Under the pieces are notes generated by a model that did no database searches, was not told the DNA's origin, and saw only the letters and a list, made by a program, of their open reading frames with translations. Positions 1 to 8,078 of a stretch of 64,000 bases of DNA are shown here, in pieces (position 1 is the stretch's first letter; every line of letters begins with the position of its first letter). The stretch is taken from positions 124,001-188,000 of the forward strand of contig NZ_SMKL01000002.1 in assembly GCF_004348545.1 (NCBI RefSeq), written 5' to 3'. Origin of the DNA: Jiangella ureilytica (GTDB taxonomy: Bacteria > Actinomycetota > Actinomycetes > Jiangellales > Jiangellaceae). A program made the translations under genes and the position numbers.

Positions 1-212
1 GCGGACGTCGCCAGGGCGAGCGCCGTGAGGTCGCGGTCGAGCACGCGCCACCTCTCCGCGCCGGCCTCGAGCCGGCTGAGGATTCGCATGACGTGCGGCT
101 GGTGGGCCGCGGCCGCGATCGGGTCCAGCACGACGCCGTAGCGGCGGCGCAGGAACAGCCGGATCAGCCGGTTGCCGAGGGTGGGCTTCGGTTCCAGGGA
201 GATGCGTGCCAT
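1..212 (-). CDS. Carboxymuconolactone decarboxylase family protein, N-terminal part
   Basis: The gene runs off the left edge; only about the first 70 codons are present. Reading from the ATG at 212 leftward gives a protein opening MARISLEPKPTLGNRLIRLF, followed by an arginine-rich RRRYG segment and LDPIAAAAHQPHVMR. This opening matches actinobacterial carboxymuconolactone decarboxylase/AhpD-like proteins, whose CxxC redox motif would lie further downstream, outside the window. The gene is divergent from the DUF1990 gene, 61 bp away. The family is inferred from the N-terminus alone, and whether the protein acts as a peroxidase reductant cannot be judged here. Confidence 0.7.
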   Translation of the reverse strand, partial: MARISLEPKPTLGNRLIRLFLRRRYGVVLDPIAAAAHQPHVMRILSRLEAGAERWRVLDRDLTALALATS

Positions 213-273
213 ATCCCTGAGACACGCACAGGTGCCCGGTTGTGACATCGGGCTGTGGCAGAGTCGGGCGCTG

Positions 274-780
274 ATGTCCTTCACCTATCCCGAGGTCGGC
301 GCCACCCGCGACGGCGGGCCGCTGCCGGCCGGCTACCACCACGTCCGGGTCCGCGAGCGGATCGGCCACGGCCGGGCCGCGTTCGACGCCGTCGTCGAGG
401 GCGTCGTCACGTTCGAGCTGCACCGCAGCATCGGCCTGCGGGTCGCCACGTCGCAACCGCGCGCCGCCGTGGGCGTCCGCGTGACCAGCACCCTCGCGGG
501 GCTGCTGCGGATCCCCTGCGAGGTCGTCTGGGTGCTCGACGAGGACCGCCGCGGCGGATACGCCTACGGCACGCTGCCCGGCCACCCGGAGCGCGGCGAG
601 GAGTCCTTCGTCGCCGACCTGGACGAGCACGACGACCTCTGGTTCACGGTGACGGCGTTCAGCCGGGCGGCGACGTGGTACGCCCGGCTCGGCGGGCCGC
701 TGACCCGCCGGGCCCAGGCGATCGCCACCCGCCGCTACGTCTCGGCCGCCCGCACGATCGCCGCCGACGCCTCGCGCTGA
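274..780 (+). CDS. DUF1990 family protein
   Basis: A 168-residue protein opening MSFTYPEVGATRDGGPLPAG, the typical start of DUF1990 proteins, which also carry a conserved RIGHG segment (here RERIGHGRAAF) and a C-terminal helix ending near RRYVSAAR. The frame is open upstream to 172, but that would overlap the divergent gene, so the ATG at 274 is preferred. The family is common in actinobacteria and has no established biochemical role, and no active-site motif is evident. The gene appears to stand alone. Confidence 0.8.
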   Translation: MSFTYPEVGATRDGGPLPAGYHHVRVRERIGHGRAAFDAVVEGVVTFELHRSIGLRVATSQPRAAVGVRVTSTLAGLLRIPCEVVWVLDEDRRGGYAYGTLPGHPERGEESFVADLDEHDDLWFTVTAFSRAATWYARLGGPLTRRAQAIATRRYVSAARTIAADASR

Positions 781-811
781 CCTGCCGAGCAGCCGGCTGC
801 ACCACGCCGAG

Positions 812-825
812 GTCACGTACGTGAC
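812..825. promoter_or_regulatory. 14-bp perfect palindrome, possible operator
   Basis: GTCACGTACGTGAC is its own reverse complement. It lies 31 bp after the DUF1990 stop, in a 440-bp stretch without a convincing coding frame. The length suits a dimeric regulator site, but no regulator gene is adjacent, so the role is unknown. Confidence 0.35.
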
Positions 826-882
826 GTACGCCGAGGGCGGCGCCGCGCCCGCACATCGAGATGATCAGCGGGTGAACGTGAC

Positions 883-911
883 CTGGACCTCGACGATCTG
901 TCCGGTATGGT
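883..911 (+). promoter_or_regulatory. Candidate housekeeping promoter inside a long intergenic region
   Basis: CTGGAC at 883-888 and TATGGT at 906-911 are separated by 17 bp, the spacing of a sigma-70-type promoter. Transcription would begin near 918, about 300 nt upstream of the acVLRF1 start codon. The rest of 781-1220 holds no credible gene on either strand; the frames there are GC-rich shadows without ribosome binding sites. Confidence 0.35.
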
Positions 912-1130
912 GTAGGAATCGAATGAGAGATCGTGTCGTCGTCGGCGCGTTCTCGCCCTTCCGGCGGTCGACCACCGGCCCGAAGGGACCACAGACGGCA
1001 TCGGGTGGAGGCCCGGTGTCCCAGACCAAGTCACATCACGGTCCATGTCGACGAGTGCCGTGGAGTCCGAACCGGCGGGGGTCAAGAAAGAGCCGCCGAC
1101 CCACCGGATCCGCGGCAACGTTCGGGTACC

Positions 1131-1171
1131 GGTTGCGGCCCCGGCTCGCTGCGGAGGCCGGGGTCGCAACC
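1131..1171 (+). terminator. Strong hairpin upstream of acVLRF1 (terminator or leader structure)
   Basis: The arms 1131-1145 and 1157-1171 pair over 15 positions (14 Watson-Crick plus one G-T) around an 11-nt loop. No U tract follows, which is usual in actinobacteria. It sits 50 bp before the acVLRF1 start and about 250 nt after the candidate promoter at 883-911, so it could end a short RNA, end DUF1990 transcripts, or fold in the acVLRF1 leader. Confidence 0.5.
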
Positions 1172-1220
1172 TCCCGCACCACCCGCACCCGTCCGAGCCC
1201 TGACAGGGCATCCTCGTCGC

Positions 1221-1880
1221 ATGCCCGAACGCGTCCTCACCGTCTCGCCGGAGCGCCTCGGCGGCTGGCTGGCCGGCTTCGCCACCCGGCACGGCACCAC
1301 CACGCACCGGGCCGGGCCCGACGCCGTCGTCGTGGAGGCAGCCGATGGCGCGGTGGCGAGCTGCGCGGTCCCGTTCCCGCCGCTGGAACCGCTCGACACC
1401 GGGGCGCCCTACGGCGGTCTCCTCGCCCACACCGCCCGCGAGCGCCGGGTCGCCGTCCTGCTGGTGCGCCGCGGCGGCTACGCGGCCGGCGTCTTCGCCG
1501 GGACCCGGCTGGTGGCGTCGAAGGTGGGCTCGCGGCACGTCCAGGGCCGCACGGCCGCCGGCGGCCAGTCGCAGCAGCGGTTCGCGCGGCGGCGCGAGAA
1601 GCAGACCCGCGAGGCCTTCGAGGCCGCCGCCGACGTCGCCGCGCGCATCCTGCTGCCGCACGTGGCCGACCTCGACGCCGTCGTCACCGGGGGCGACCGC
1701 GCCGCCGTCGACCACGTGCTCGCCGATCGCCGGCTGACGGCGCTGGCCGGGCTCCGCGACCGCGCCGGCGGCCTGCCGCACCTGGCCGTGCCGGACCCGA
1801 AGCTCGCCGTCCTCCGAGCCACGCCGGCGACATTCCGGGCGGTTCGGATCACCCTGTCCGAACCGGACGCCGAGGCGTGA
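1221..1880 (+). CDS. acVLRF1 family peptidyl-tRNA hydrolase
   Basis: A 219-residue protein with the central segment GSRHVQG (residues 103-109), followed by RTAAGGQSQQRFARRREKQ. This is the signature of the actinobacterial VLRF1 group, related to yeast Vms1 and eRF1. Members are thought to cleave peptidyl-tRNA stuck on split large ribosomal subunits during ribosome rescue. The conserved glutamine in the GS...Q loop (Q108) is the expected catalytic residue. The ATG at 1221 is chosen because family homology begins at MPERVLTVSPERL; the frame is open for 96 more codons upstream, but that part is low-complexity and looks untranslated. Family known, exact activity inferred. Confidence 0.85.
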   Translation: MPERVLTVSPERLGGWLAGFATRHGTTTHRAGPDAVVVEAADGAVASCAVPFPPLEPLDTGAPYGGLLAHTARERRVAVLLVRRGGYAAGVFAGTRLVASKVGSRHVQGRTAAGGQSQQRFARRREKQTREAFEAAADVAARILLPHVADLDAVVTGGDRAAVDHVLADRRLTALAGLRDRAGGLPHLAVPDPKLAVLRATPATFRAVRITLSEPDAEA

Positions 1881-1994
1881 TCAGGCCGACACCACCGACT
1901 GCGGTCCGTTTGTGGTCGCGCCCTGTGGGCAGGCGTAGGTTAGCCAATGACAGGACCCGCGCCTGACGATGTCGTCGAGAGGAAGCTCAAAAGC

Positions 1995-2618
1995 ATGGCC
2001 GCCTATTCTCTGCCGGATCTCCCTTACGACTACGGTGCGCTCGAGCCGCACATCGCCGGTCAGATCATGGAGCTCCATCACTCCAAGCACCACCAGACGT
2101 ACGTCAGCGGCACGAACACCGCGCTCGAGCAGCTCGAGGAGGCACGCGCCACCAACAAGCTCGACACGGTCAACCAGCTGCAGAAGAACCTGGCCTTCAA
2201 CCTCGCGGGCCACGTCAACCACACCGTCTTCTGGAACAACATGTCGCCCGAGGGCGGCGACAAGCCCGACGGTGAGCTGGGCGCCGCGGTCGACGAGTTC
2301 TTCGGCTCCTTCGACGCCTTCCGCGCGCACTACACCGCGGCCGCGCTCGGCATCCAGGGCTCGGGCTGGTCCATCCTGGCGTGGGAGAGCATCGGCCGGC
2401 GCCTGGTCATCGAGCAGCTCTACGACCACCAGGGCAACCTCGCGGCCGGCACCGTCCCGCTCCTCATGCTGGACATGTGGGAGCACGCCTTCTACCTGCA
2501 GTACAAGAACGTCAAGCCCGACTACGTGGCGGCGTTCTGGAACATCGTCAACTGGCCGGACGTCGCGACCCGCTTCGAGACGGCCCGCACGAAGACCTCG
2601 GGGCTCATCACGCCCTGA
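1995..2618 (+). CDS. sodA: Superoxide dismutase, Fe/Mn type
   Basis: This 207-residue cytoplasmic enzyme dismutates superoxide to oxygen and hydrogen peroxide. The full-length fold is present, with metal ligands H28 ([10 protein letters not shown]), H76 (VNHTVFW), D160 and H164 ([11 protein letters not shown]). The ATG at 1995 follows a GAGAGGAAG ribosome binding site. A TAGGTT hexamer at 1936-1941 suggests transcription starts near 1947, giving a leader of about 48 nt. A strong hairpin follows the stop, so the gene is probably monocistronic. Whether iron or manganese is used cannot be decided from these motifs. Confidence 0.97.
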   Translation: MAAYSLPDLPYDYGALEPHIAGQIMELHHSKHHQTYVSGTNTALEQLEEARATNKLDTVNQLQKNLAFNLAGHVNHTVFWNNMSPEGGDKPDGELGAAVDEFFGSFDAFRAHYTAAALGIQGSGWSILAWESIGRRLVIEQLYDHQGNLAAGTVPLLMLDMWEHAFYLQYKNVKPDYVAAFWNIVNWPDVATRFETARTKTSGLITP

Positions 2619-2628
2619 CCCTGCTCGC

Positions 2629-2657
2629 GAGGGCGCCGGCAGCCGGCCGGCGCCCTC
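2629..2657 (+). terminator. Intrinsic-type terminator after sodA
   Basis: Perfect 12-bp arms, GAGGGCGCCGGC at 2629-2640 and its complement at 2646-2657, enclose a 5-nt loop, 11 bp after the sod stop codon. Confidence 0.8.
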
Positions 2658-2674
2658 CACCGTCGGAGGTCCGC

Positions 2675-2788
2675 GTGTTCAAACCGCCTTCGCAGCCCAG
2701 CCGGCGCGCCACGGCCGTCAAGGTCGGCATCGCCGCGCTGTGCCTGGGGTATGCGTCGGTGCTCGCCGGCCTCCTGCTGGGCTTCTAG
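2675..2788 (+). CDS. Small single-pass membrane protein (37 aa)
   Basis: GTG at 2675 is preceded by a GGAGG site at 2665-2669 with ideal 5-nt spacing. It opens a 37-codon frame: a basic N-terminus with PSRRATAVK, then one hydrophobic segment, VGIAALCLGYASVLAGLLLG, to the end. The frame follows the sod terminator, so it would need its own promoter or read-through. I do not recognise a family. The ribosome binding site and transmembrane pattern support a real small gene, but it could be chance in GC-rich DNA. Confidence 0.5.
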   Translation: MFKPPSQPSRRATAVKVGIAALCLGYASVLAGLLLGF

Positions 2789-2805
2789 GCCCTGGCCGCC
2801 GCTCG

Positions 2806-2833
2806 TGTCAGCGGCATCACACCCGGTTCCGTC
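2806..2833 (+). promoter_or_regulatory. Candidate ECF41-type promoter
   Basis: TGTCAGC at 2806-2812 and CGTC at 2830-2833 are 17 bp apart. ECF41 sigma factors are known to use TGTCACA at -35 and CGTC at -10. The site is about 65 bp before the AhpD-like gene whose operon encodes an ECF41 factor, which would make the operon autoregulated. The -35 match is 5 of 7. Confidence 0.45.
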
Positions 2834-2897
2834 ACGCCGGCCGGGTCTCGCTCCGTCGTCTCGGTGACACACCCGTCCCACACCGAGAGGAACGACG

Positions 2898-3341
2898 ATG
2901 ACGCAACGGATGAACGTGGCCGCAGTGGCGCCCGAGGGCTACCGCGCGGTGGCCGGCCTGGCCGCGTACGTGAAGGCCAACGTCGACCCGACACTCATGC
3001 ATGTGATCGAGCTGCGCGCCTCGATCATCAACGGCTGCTCCTACTGTGTCGACCTGCACAGCCGCGACGCGCTGGCCGCAGGCGAGGACTCGCGCCGGCT
3101 GTTCGCCGTCGGCGCCTGGGAGGACGCGCCGTTCTTCACCGAGCGCGAGCGAGCGGCCCTGGCGCTGACCGACTCGGCCACCCGGCTGGGGCCCGGCGGC
3201 GTGCCCGACGACGTGTGGGACATGGCCGCGAAGCTGTTCACCGAGAAGGAACTGGCCGATCTGCTGCTCACGATCGGCACAATCAACGTGTGGAACCGGA
3301 TCACCGTACCGACCCGGGCCGAGCCGCCCACGACGGCTTGA
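2898..3341 (+). CDS. Carboxymuconolactone decarboxylase family (AhpD-like) protein
   Basis: A 147-residue protein with the redox motif CSYCVDLHS, i.e. CxxC with a downstream histidine, as in AhpD-like alkylhydroperoxidases. Members reduce peroxides or transfer electrons to peroxiredoxins; others are carboxymuconolactone decarboxylases, but the CxxCxxxH core favours a redox role. The ATG at 2898 follows a GAGAGG site. Its stop overlaps the start of the ECF41 sigma gene by 4 bp, so the two are translationally coupled. ECF41 factors are known to neighbour such C/O/E (carboxymuconolactone decarboxylase, oxidoreductase, epimerase) genes, so this is the likely main regulatory target. Confidence 0.92.
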   Translation: MTQRMNVAAVAPEGYRAVAGLAAYVKANVDPTLMHVIELRASIINGCSYCVDLHSRDALAAGEDSRRLFAVGAWEDAPFFTERERAALALTDSATRLGPGGVPDDVWDMAAKLFTEKELADLLLTIGTINVWNRITVPTRAEPPTTA

Positions 3342-4228
3342 CCGACGGCGGGGCACCCGCCGACGCCGCCGTCGAGGTCCAGCGGCACCGGCCGATGCTG
3401 CTCGGCATGGCCTACCGGATGCTGGGCTCCACCGGCGACGCCGAGGACGTCGTGCAGGACGCCTACCTGCGCTGGCGCGACGTCGACCGGTCCGAGGTCC
3501 GCGAGCCGCGCCGCTACCTGTCACGGACCGTGACCCGGCTCGCCCTCGACCGGCTGCGCGAGCGCAAGGCACACGCGAGCTACGTGGGGCCGTGGCTGCC
3601 GGAGCCGGTGGCCACGGCCCCGCCGCCGTTCGACCCGCTCGAGACGGTGGAGCAGCGCGACTCGGTGTCGACGGCGACCCTCCATCTGATGGAGCGGCTG
3701 GACCCGGTCGAGCGGGCCGTGTTCGTGCTGCGCAGCGCGTTCGACCTGCCCTATGCGGAGATCGCCGGGATCGTCGACCGCACGCCGGAGCACAGCCGCC
3801 AGCTCTACCGCCGCGCGACCGCCCGGCTGGCCGAGGATCGCCGCCGGTTCGCGCCCAGCCGCCGCGAGCACGCCGTCCTGCTGGAGCGGTTCCTCGTCGC
3901 GGCCCGCGAGGGCGACCTGGCGACCCTGCGGTCCCTGCTGCACGACGACGCGGTCGCCTGGACCGACGGCGGCGGCCGGGCCAAGGCGGCTCGCAACCCG
4001 GTGTCCGGCGCGGACCGGGTGGCCCGCTTCTTCGCCGGCATCCACACCCGCGGCCGTCCGCCGCACGAGCTCCTGGAGCTCAACGGCGCCCCCGGCGCGA
4101 TCCTCACGCTGAGCGGCGGCCCCCAGGTCCTCACCTTCAGCGTCGACGGCGACCGCATCTCGGCGGTGTTCATGGTCACCAACCCCGACAAGCTCCACGG
4201 CCTGCGCCTGTTACCGTCGGGCCTGTGA
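3338..4228 (+). CDS. sigJ: ECF41 (SigJ-type) RNA polymerase sigma factor with SnoaL-like C-terminus
   Basis: A 296-residue ECF sigma factor: region 2 at about 15-80 (QDAYLRW), region 4 at about 110-170, then a C-terminal SnoaL-like domain. All three ECF41 hallmarks are present: WLPEP at 86-90 in the linker, DGGGR at 210-214 and NPDKL at 282-286. In this family the C-terminal domain replaces an anti-sigma factor and modulates activity. The start is TTG, overlapping the upstream stop as TTGA; the frame is open further upstream but that part is a shadow of the AhpD-like gene. The stop overlaps the next gene as GTGA. The activating signal is unknown. Confidence 0.92.
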   Translation: MTDGGAPADAAVEVQRHRPMLLGMAYRMLGSTGDAEDVVQDAYLRWRDVDRSEVREPRRYLSRTVTRLALDRLRERKAHASYVGPWLPEPVATAPPPFDPLETVEQRDSVSTATLHLMERLDPVERAVFVLRSAFDLPYAEIAGIVDRTPEHSRQLYRRATARLAEDRRRFAPSRREHAVLLERFLVAAREGDLATLRSLLHDDAVAWTDGGGRAKAARNPVSGADRVARFFAGIHTRGRPPHELLELNGAPGAILTLSGGPQVLTFSVDGDRISAVFMVTNPDKLHGLRLLPSGL

Positions 4229-5103
4229 TCGCCTCGCTCGCCCGCCGGGGGCTGTACGCGCTGGCCACCAGCACCGAGCTGGAGTCGCTGGTCCGCGCGA
4301 TCCCGCCGGCCCACGACCTCGCGCTCTCGCAGGCACGCCGGTACGTGGCCGGCACGACACTGGACGAGGCGCTGAGCACCGTCCGGCGCCTCACCGGCGA
4401 CGGCCTCGCCGTCAGCCTGGACCTGTTCGGCGAGGGCGCGGCCGACGAGGAGGCGCTGGCGGCGACGGTTGACGGCTACCGCGAGGCGGCGACCGCGCTG
4501 GCCGGCGTCGGCGGCGACGTGTACCTCGAGATCGTGCCGTCGCACCTCGGGCTCGACTTCGGCCTCGACGTCTGCCGCCGGCACGTGGAGCAGCTGGTCG
4601 AGATCCTGCCGGCCGGGTCGCGGCTCGAGATCAGCGCCGAGGAGGCAGCCCGCACGCCGCACATCGTGGACCTCACGGTCGCCCTGGCCGAGGCGGGCGC
4701 GCCGGTGCTGGCCACCGTCCAGGCGAACCTGCGCCGCAGTCCCGGCGACGTCGACCGGTTGCTGGCCGCCGGGGTGCCGGTCCGGCTGGTCAAGGGCGCC
4801 TACCTCGAGCCGTCCGAGGTCGCCCACCGCTGGGGCGACGAGACCGGCGTCGCCTTCGTCAAGCTGGCCCACCGGGTGCATGCCGGTGGGACGCCGCCGG
4901 TGCTGGCCACCCACGACCGCGTGCTGCGCGAGTCCTTGCTCGAGGCGCTGCCCGGGGCCGGGGTCGAGATGCTGCTGGGGGTGCGCGAGGACGACGCCCG
5001 CGAGCTGGCCGGCCGCGGCGTCCCGGTGCGCGTCTACGCGCCGTACGGCGACAGCTGGTTCCGCTACTGGATGCGCCGGGTGGCCGAGGCGCAAGGGGCG
5101 TGA
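4225..5103 (+). CDS. Proline dehydrogenase
   Basis: A 292-residue FAD-dependent TIM-barrel enzyme that oxidises L-proline to pyrroline-5-carboxylate, passing electrons to quinone. Family motifs include VRLVKGAYLEP near the substrate site and the C-terminal RVYAPYGDSWFRYWMRR. It is a stand-alone ProDH domain, not a fused PutA. The GTG start at 4225 overlaps the ECF41 stop by 4 bp, so proline oxidation is transcriptionally and translationally tied to this sigma factor. A P5C dehydrogenase gene is not seen nearby. Confidence 0.93.
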   Translation: MIASLARRGLYALATSTELESLVRAIPPAHDLALSQARRYVAGTTLDEALSTVRRLTGDGLAVSLDLFGEGAADEEALAATVDGYREAATALAGVGGDVYLEIVPSHLGLDFGLDVCRRHVEQLVEILPAGSRLEISAEEAARTPHIVDLTVALAEAGAPVLATVQANLRRSPGDVDRLLAAGVPVRLVKGAYLEPSEVAHRWGDETGVAFVKLAHRVHAGGTPPVLATHDRVLRESLLEALPGAGVEMLLGVREDDARELAGRGVPVRVYAPYGDSWFRYWMRRVAEAQGA

Positions 5104-5131
5104 CCCGCGGCCACCCGGCAGCTCCTCGGCC

Positions 5132-5440
5132 TCAGGCGGGAAGCAGCGTGGCGGTCTCGTACAGCCGGTCGGCCACGGGCTCGCCCTCGTCGACGAACGC
5201 CACGAGGTAGGCGCGCAGCTCGCGGGTGAACTCGGCGACGTCGTCCTGCCCGAACCCGGCGATCGACGCCAGGGCGACGACGTCGGCGGTCTCCGCGTCG
5301 ACGATCGCCTCGGTCATCAGGTCCGGGTCGAGTCCGCAGGCCAGCGCCAGGGTGCGAATGGTCTCGCCGCGCTGGAGGGCGGCCTCGAGGGCCGCGGGGG
5401 TGACGCCGAGGATGTGTGCCGCTGTGGGGATCGCGTACAT
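5132..5440 (-). CDS. Hypothetical protein, 102 aa
   Basis: An ATG at 5440 is preceded by a good GGAGG site and opens a 102-codon frame. The N-terminal half, including ILGVTPAALEAALQRGETI and LACGLDPDLMTEAI, resembles the short helical repeat L(G/S)-x-L-ALQ-G-S-ADLA found in many actinobacterial secreted or regulatory proteins of unknown function. The C-terminal half is acidic and helical. No signal peptide or membrane segment is seen. It is divergent from the phosphoketolase gene and convergent with proline dehydrogenase. Function unknown. Confidence 0.7.
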   Translation of the reverse strand: MYAIPTAAHILGVTPAALEAALQRGETIRTLALACGLDPDLMTEAIVDAETADVVALASIAGFGQDDVAEFTRELRAYLVAFVDEGEPVADRLYETATLLPA

Positions 5441-5593
5441 GCCGCCTCCGGGTGAGGGTCGTTCGCTCGTGGGACCGATCCTGTCCGGCGTTGCTGAGAA
5501 CATCCGGAGACGGTCCTGAGAAACCTGTATGAGTCCGCGGGCTGCGGGTACATGCTGGTCCTTGACGAGCAGCCCACCGAAGGAGCGGCGACG

Positions 5594-8071
5594 ATGCTCG
5601 ACGAGGCCCGCCAGACCATCGACGACGCCCTGCTGACCCGCATCGACGCGTGGTGGCGGGCGGCCAACTACCTCTCCGTCGGCCAGATCTACCTGCTCGA
5701 CAACCCGCTGCTGCGCGAGCCGCTGCGGGCCGAGCACGTGAAGCCGCGGCTGCTGGGGCACTGGGGCACCTCGCCCGGCCAGAACTTCCTGTACGCGCAC
5801 CTCAACCGCGCGATCATCCAGCGCGACCTCGACATGATCTACATCTCGGGGCCGGGTCACGGCGGCCCGTCGCTGGTGTCGGCCGCCTGGCTCGACGGCA
5901 CCTACAGCGAGGTCTACTCGAACGTCGGCGACGACGAGGCCGGCCTGCGCGAGCTGTTCCGGCAGTTCTCGTTCCCCGGCGGCATCCCGAGCCACGTCGC
6001 GCCCGAGACGCCCGGCTCGATCCACGAGGGCGGCGAGCTGGGCTACGCGCTCTCGCACGCCTACGGCGCCGCCTTCGACAACCCAGGGCTGACCGTGGCG
6101 ACGTGTATCGGCGACGGCGAGGCCGAGACCGGCCCGCTGGCCACGGCCTGGCACAGCAACAAGTTCCTCGACCCCGCCACCGACGGCGCCGTGCTGCCGA
6201 TCCTGCACCTCAACGGATACAAGATCGCCAATCCCACGGTGCTGGCCCGCATCCCGCGACGCGAGCTCGAGCACCTGATGGCCGGCTACGGCCACACGCC
6301 GTACTGGTTCGAGGCCGGCTTCGACGACGAGGACCACCTGTCGGTGCACCGCCGGTTCGCCACGCTGCTGGACGAGGTGCTCGACCACATCGCCACCATC
6401 CAGCGCGACGCGCGCGAGGGCACCCTCGACGGCCGGGCGGCCTGGCCCGCCATCGTGTTCAAGACCCCCAAGGGCTGGACCGGCCCGCGCGAGGTCGACG
6501 GCCACCAGGTCGAGAACACCTACCGCTCGCACCAGGTGCCCATGAGCGCCGTCCGCGGCAACGAGGAGTACACCCGCCTGCTGGAAGAGTGGATGCGCTC
6601 CTACCGGCCCGAGGAGCTGTTCGACGACGACGGCCGGCTCCACCCCGATCTGCGCGAGCTGTCGCCGTCGGGACCCCGGCGCATGAGCGCGAACCCGCAC
6701 GCGAACGGCGGCCTGCTCACCCGCGACCTGCACCTCCCCGACTTCCGCGAGTTCGCCGTCGACGTGCCGGTGCCGGGCGGCGTCATCGACGAGCCGACGA
6801 CGGTGCTCGGCCGGTGGCTGGCCGGCGTCGTCACCAGCAACCCGGACAACTTCCTGATCATGGGACCGGACGAGACGGCGTCCAATCGGCTGTCGGCGGC
6901 GGTGGCGGCCGGCGGCAAGCGGTGGCTCGGCGAGACGCTGCCCACCGACGACTCGCTCTCGCCCACCGGCCGGGTGTTCGAGATGCTGTCGGAGCACCAG
7001 TGCCAGGGCTGGCTCGAGGGCTACCTGCTGACCGGCCGGCATGGCCTCTTCAACTGCTACGAGGCGTTCATCCACATCATCGACGCGATGTTCAACCAGC
7101 ACGCGAAGTGGCTGAAGGTGACCCGCGAGATCCCGTGGCGGGTGCCCATCCCGTCGCTGAACTACCTGCTGTCGTCGCACGTGTGGCGCCAGGACCACAA
7201 CGGCTTCTCGCACCAGGACCCCGGCTTCATCGACCACGTCGTGAACAAGAAGGCCGACGTCATCCGGGTGTACCTGCCGCCGGACACCAACACGCTGCTG
7301 TCCACGTACGACCACTGCCTGCGCAGCCGCGACTACGTCAACGTCGTCGTGGCCGGGAAGCAGCCGGGGCCGCAGTGGCTGACCATGGACGAGGCGATCG
7401 CCCACTGCACCCGCGGCATCGGCATCTGGGAGTTCGCCAGCAGCGACGGCGGCGAGGGCGAGCCCGATGTCGTCCTGGCCTGCGCCGGCGACGTCCCCAC
7501 GGTCGAGACGCTGGCCGCCGCCGACCTCTTGCGCCAGCACCTGCCGGAGCTGCGGGTGCGCGTCGTCAACGTCGTCGACCTCATGAGGCTGCAGGACGAG
7601 CGCGAGCACCCGCACGGCCTGAGCGCCCGCGAGTTCGACGCGCTGTTCACCACGGACAAGCCGGTCGTGTTCGCGTACCACGGCTACCCGTGGCTGATCC
7701 ACCGGCTGACGTACCGGCACACCAACCACGACAACATCCACGTCCGCGGCTACAAGGAGGAGGGCACCACCACGACGCCGTTCGACATGGTGATGCTCAA
7801 CGACCTCGACCGCTACCACCTGGTCATCGACGTCATCGACCGCGTGCCCGGGCTGGCCGCCGAGCAGGCGGTGCTGCGTCAGCGGATGGCCGACGCGCGA
7901 CTGCGTGCCCGCCTGTACACCCGCGAGCACGGCACCGACATCCCCGAGGTGGCCGAGTGGGCCTGGCCCGACGCCCGGGCCCGCGGACTGCCGGCGCGGG
8001 CGGGCGAGGACACCGCGGCCGACTTCGAGGCGACGCCGGGCCCGGTGCAGGGCGAGCAGACCGAGGGCTGA
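5594..8071 (+). CDS. xfp: Xylulose-5-phosphate/fructose-6-phosphate phosphoketolase
   Basis: This 825-residue thiamine-diphosphate enzyme cleaves xylulose-5-P or fructose-6-P with phosphate to acetyl-phosphate plus glyceraldehyde-3-P or erythrose-4-P. Family features include [37 protein letters not shown], the cofactor motif [16 protein letters not shown] and a C-terminal [13 protein letters not shown]. The length is typical. The ATG at 5594 has AGGAG 8 nt upstream; an in-frame ATG at 5552 lacks one. Acetate kinase is not adjacent, so the acetyl-phosphate is presumably used elsewhere. Confidence 0.97.
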   Translation: MLDEARQTIDDALLTRIDAWWRAANYLSVGQIYLLDNPLLREPLRAEHVKPRLLGHWGTSPGQNFLYAHLNRAIIQRDLDMIYISGPGHGGPSLVSAAWLDGTYSEVYSNVGDDEAGLRELFRQFSFPGGIPSHVAPETPGSIHEGGELGYALSHAYGAAFDNPGLTVATCIGDGEAETGPLATAWHSNKFLDPATDGAVLPILHLNGYKIANPTVLARIPRRELEHLMAGYGHTPYWFEAGFDDEDHLSVHRRFATLLDEVLDHIATIQRDAREGTLDGRAAWPAIVFKTPKGWTGPREVDGHQVENTYRSHQVPMSAVRGNEEYTRLLEEWMRSYRPEELFDDDGRLHPDLRELSPSGPRRMSANPHANGGLLTRDLHLPDFREFAVDVPVPGGVIDEPTTVLGRWLAGVVTSNPDNFLIMGPDETASNRLSAAVAAGGKRWLGETLPTDDSLSPTGRVFEMLSEHQCQGWLEGYLLTGRHGLFNCYEAFIHIIDAMFNQHAKWLKVTREIPWRVPIPSLNYLLSSHVWRQDHNGFSHQDPGFIDHVVNKKADVIRVYLPPDTNTLLSTYDHCLRSRDYVNVVVAGKQPGPQWLTMDEAIAHCTRGIGIWEFASSDGGEGEPDVVLACAGDVPTVETLAAADLLRQHLPELRVRVVNVVDLMRLQDEREHPHGLSAREFDALFTTDKPVVFAYHGYPWLIHRLTYRHTNHDNIHVRGYKEEGTTTTPFDMVMLNDLDRYHLVIDVIDRVPGLAAEQAVLRQRMADARLRARLYTREHGTDIPEVAEWAWPDARARGLPARAGEDTAADFEATPGPVQGEQTEG

Positions 8072-8078
8072 GCCCGGC

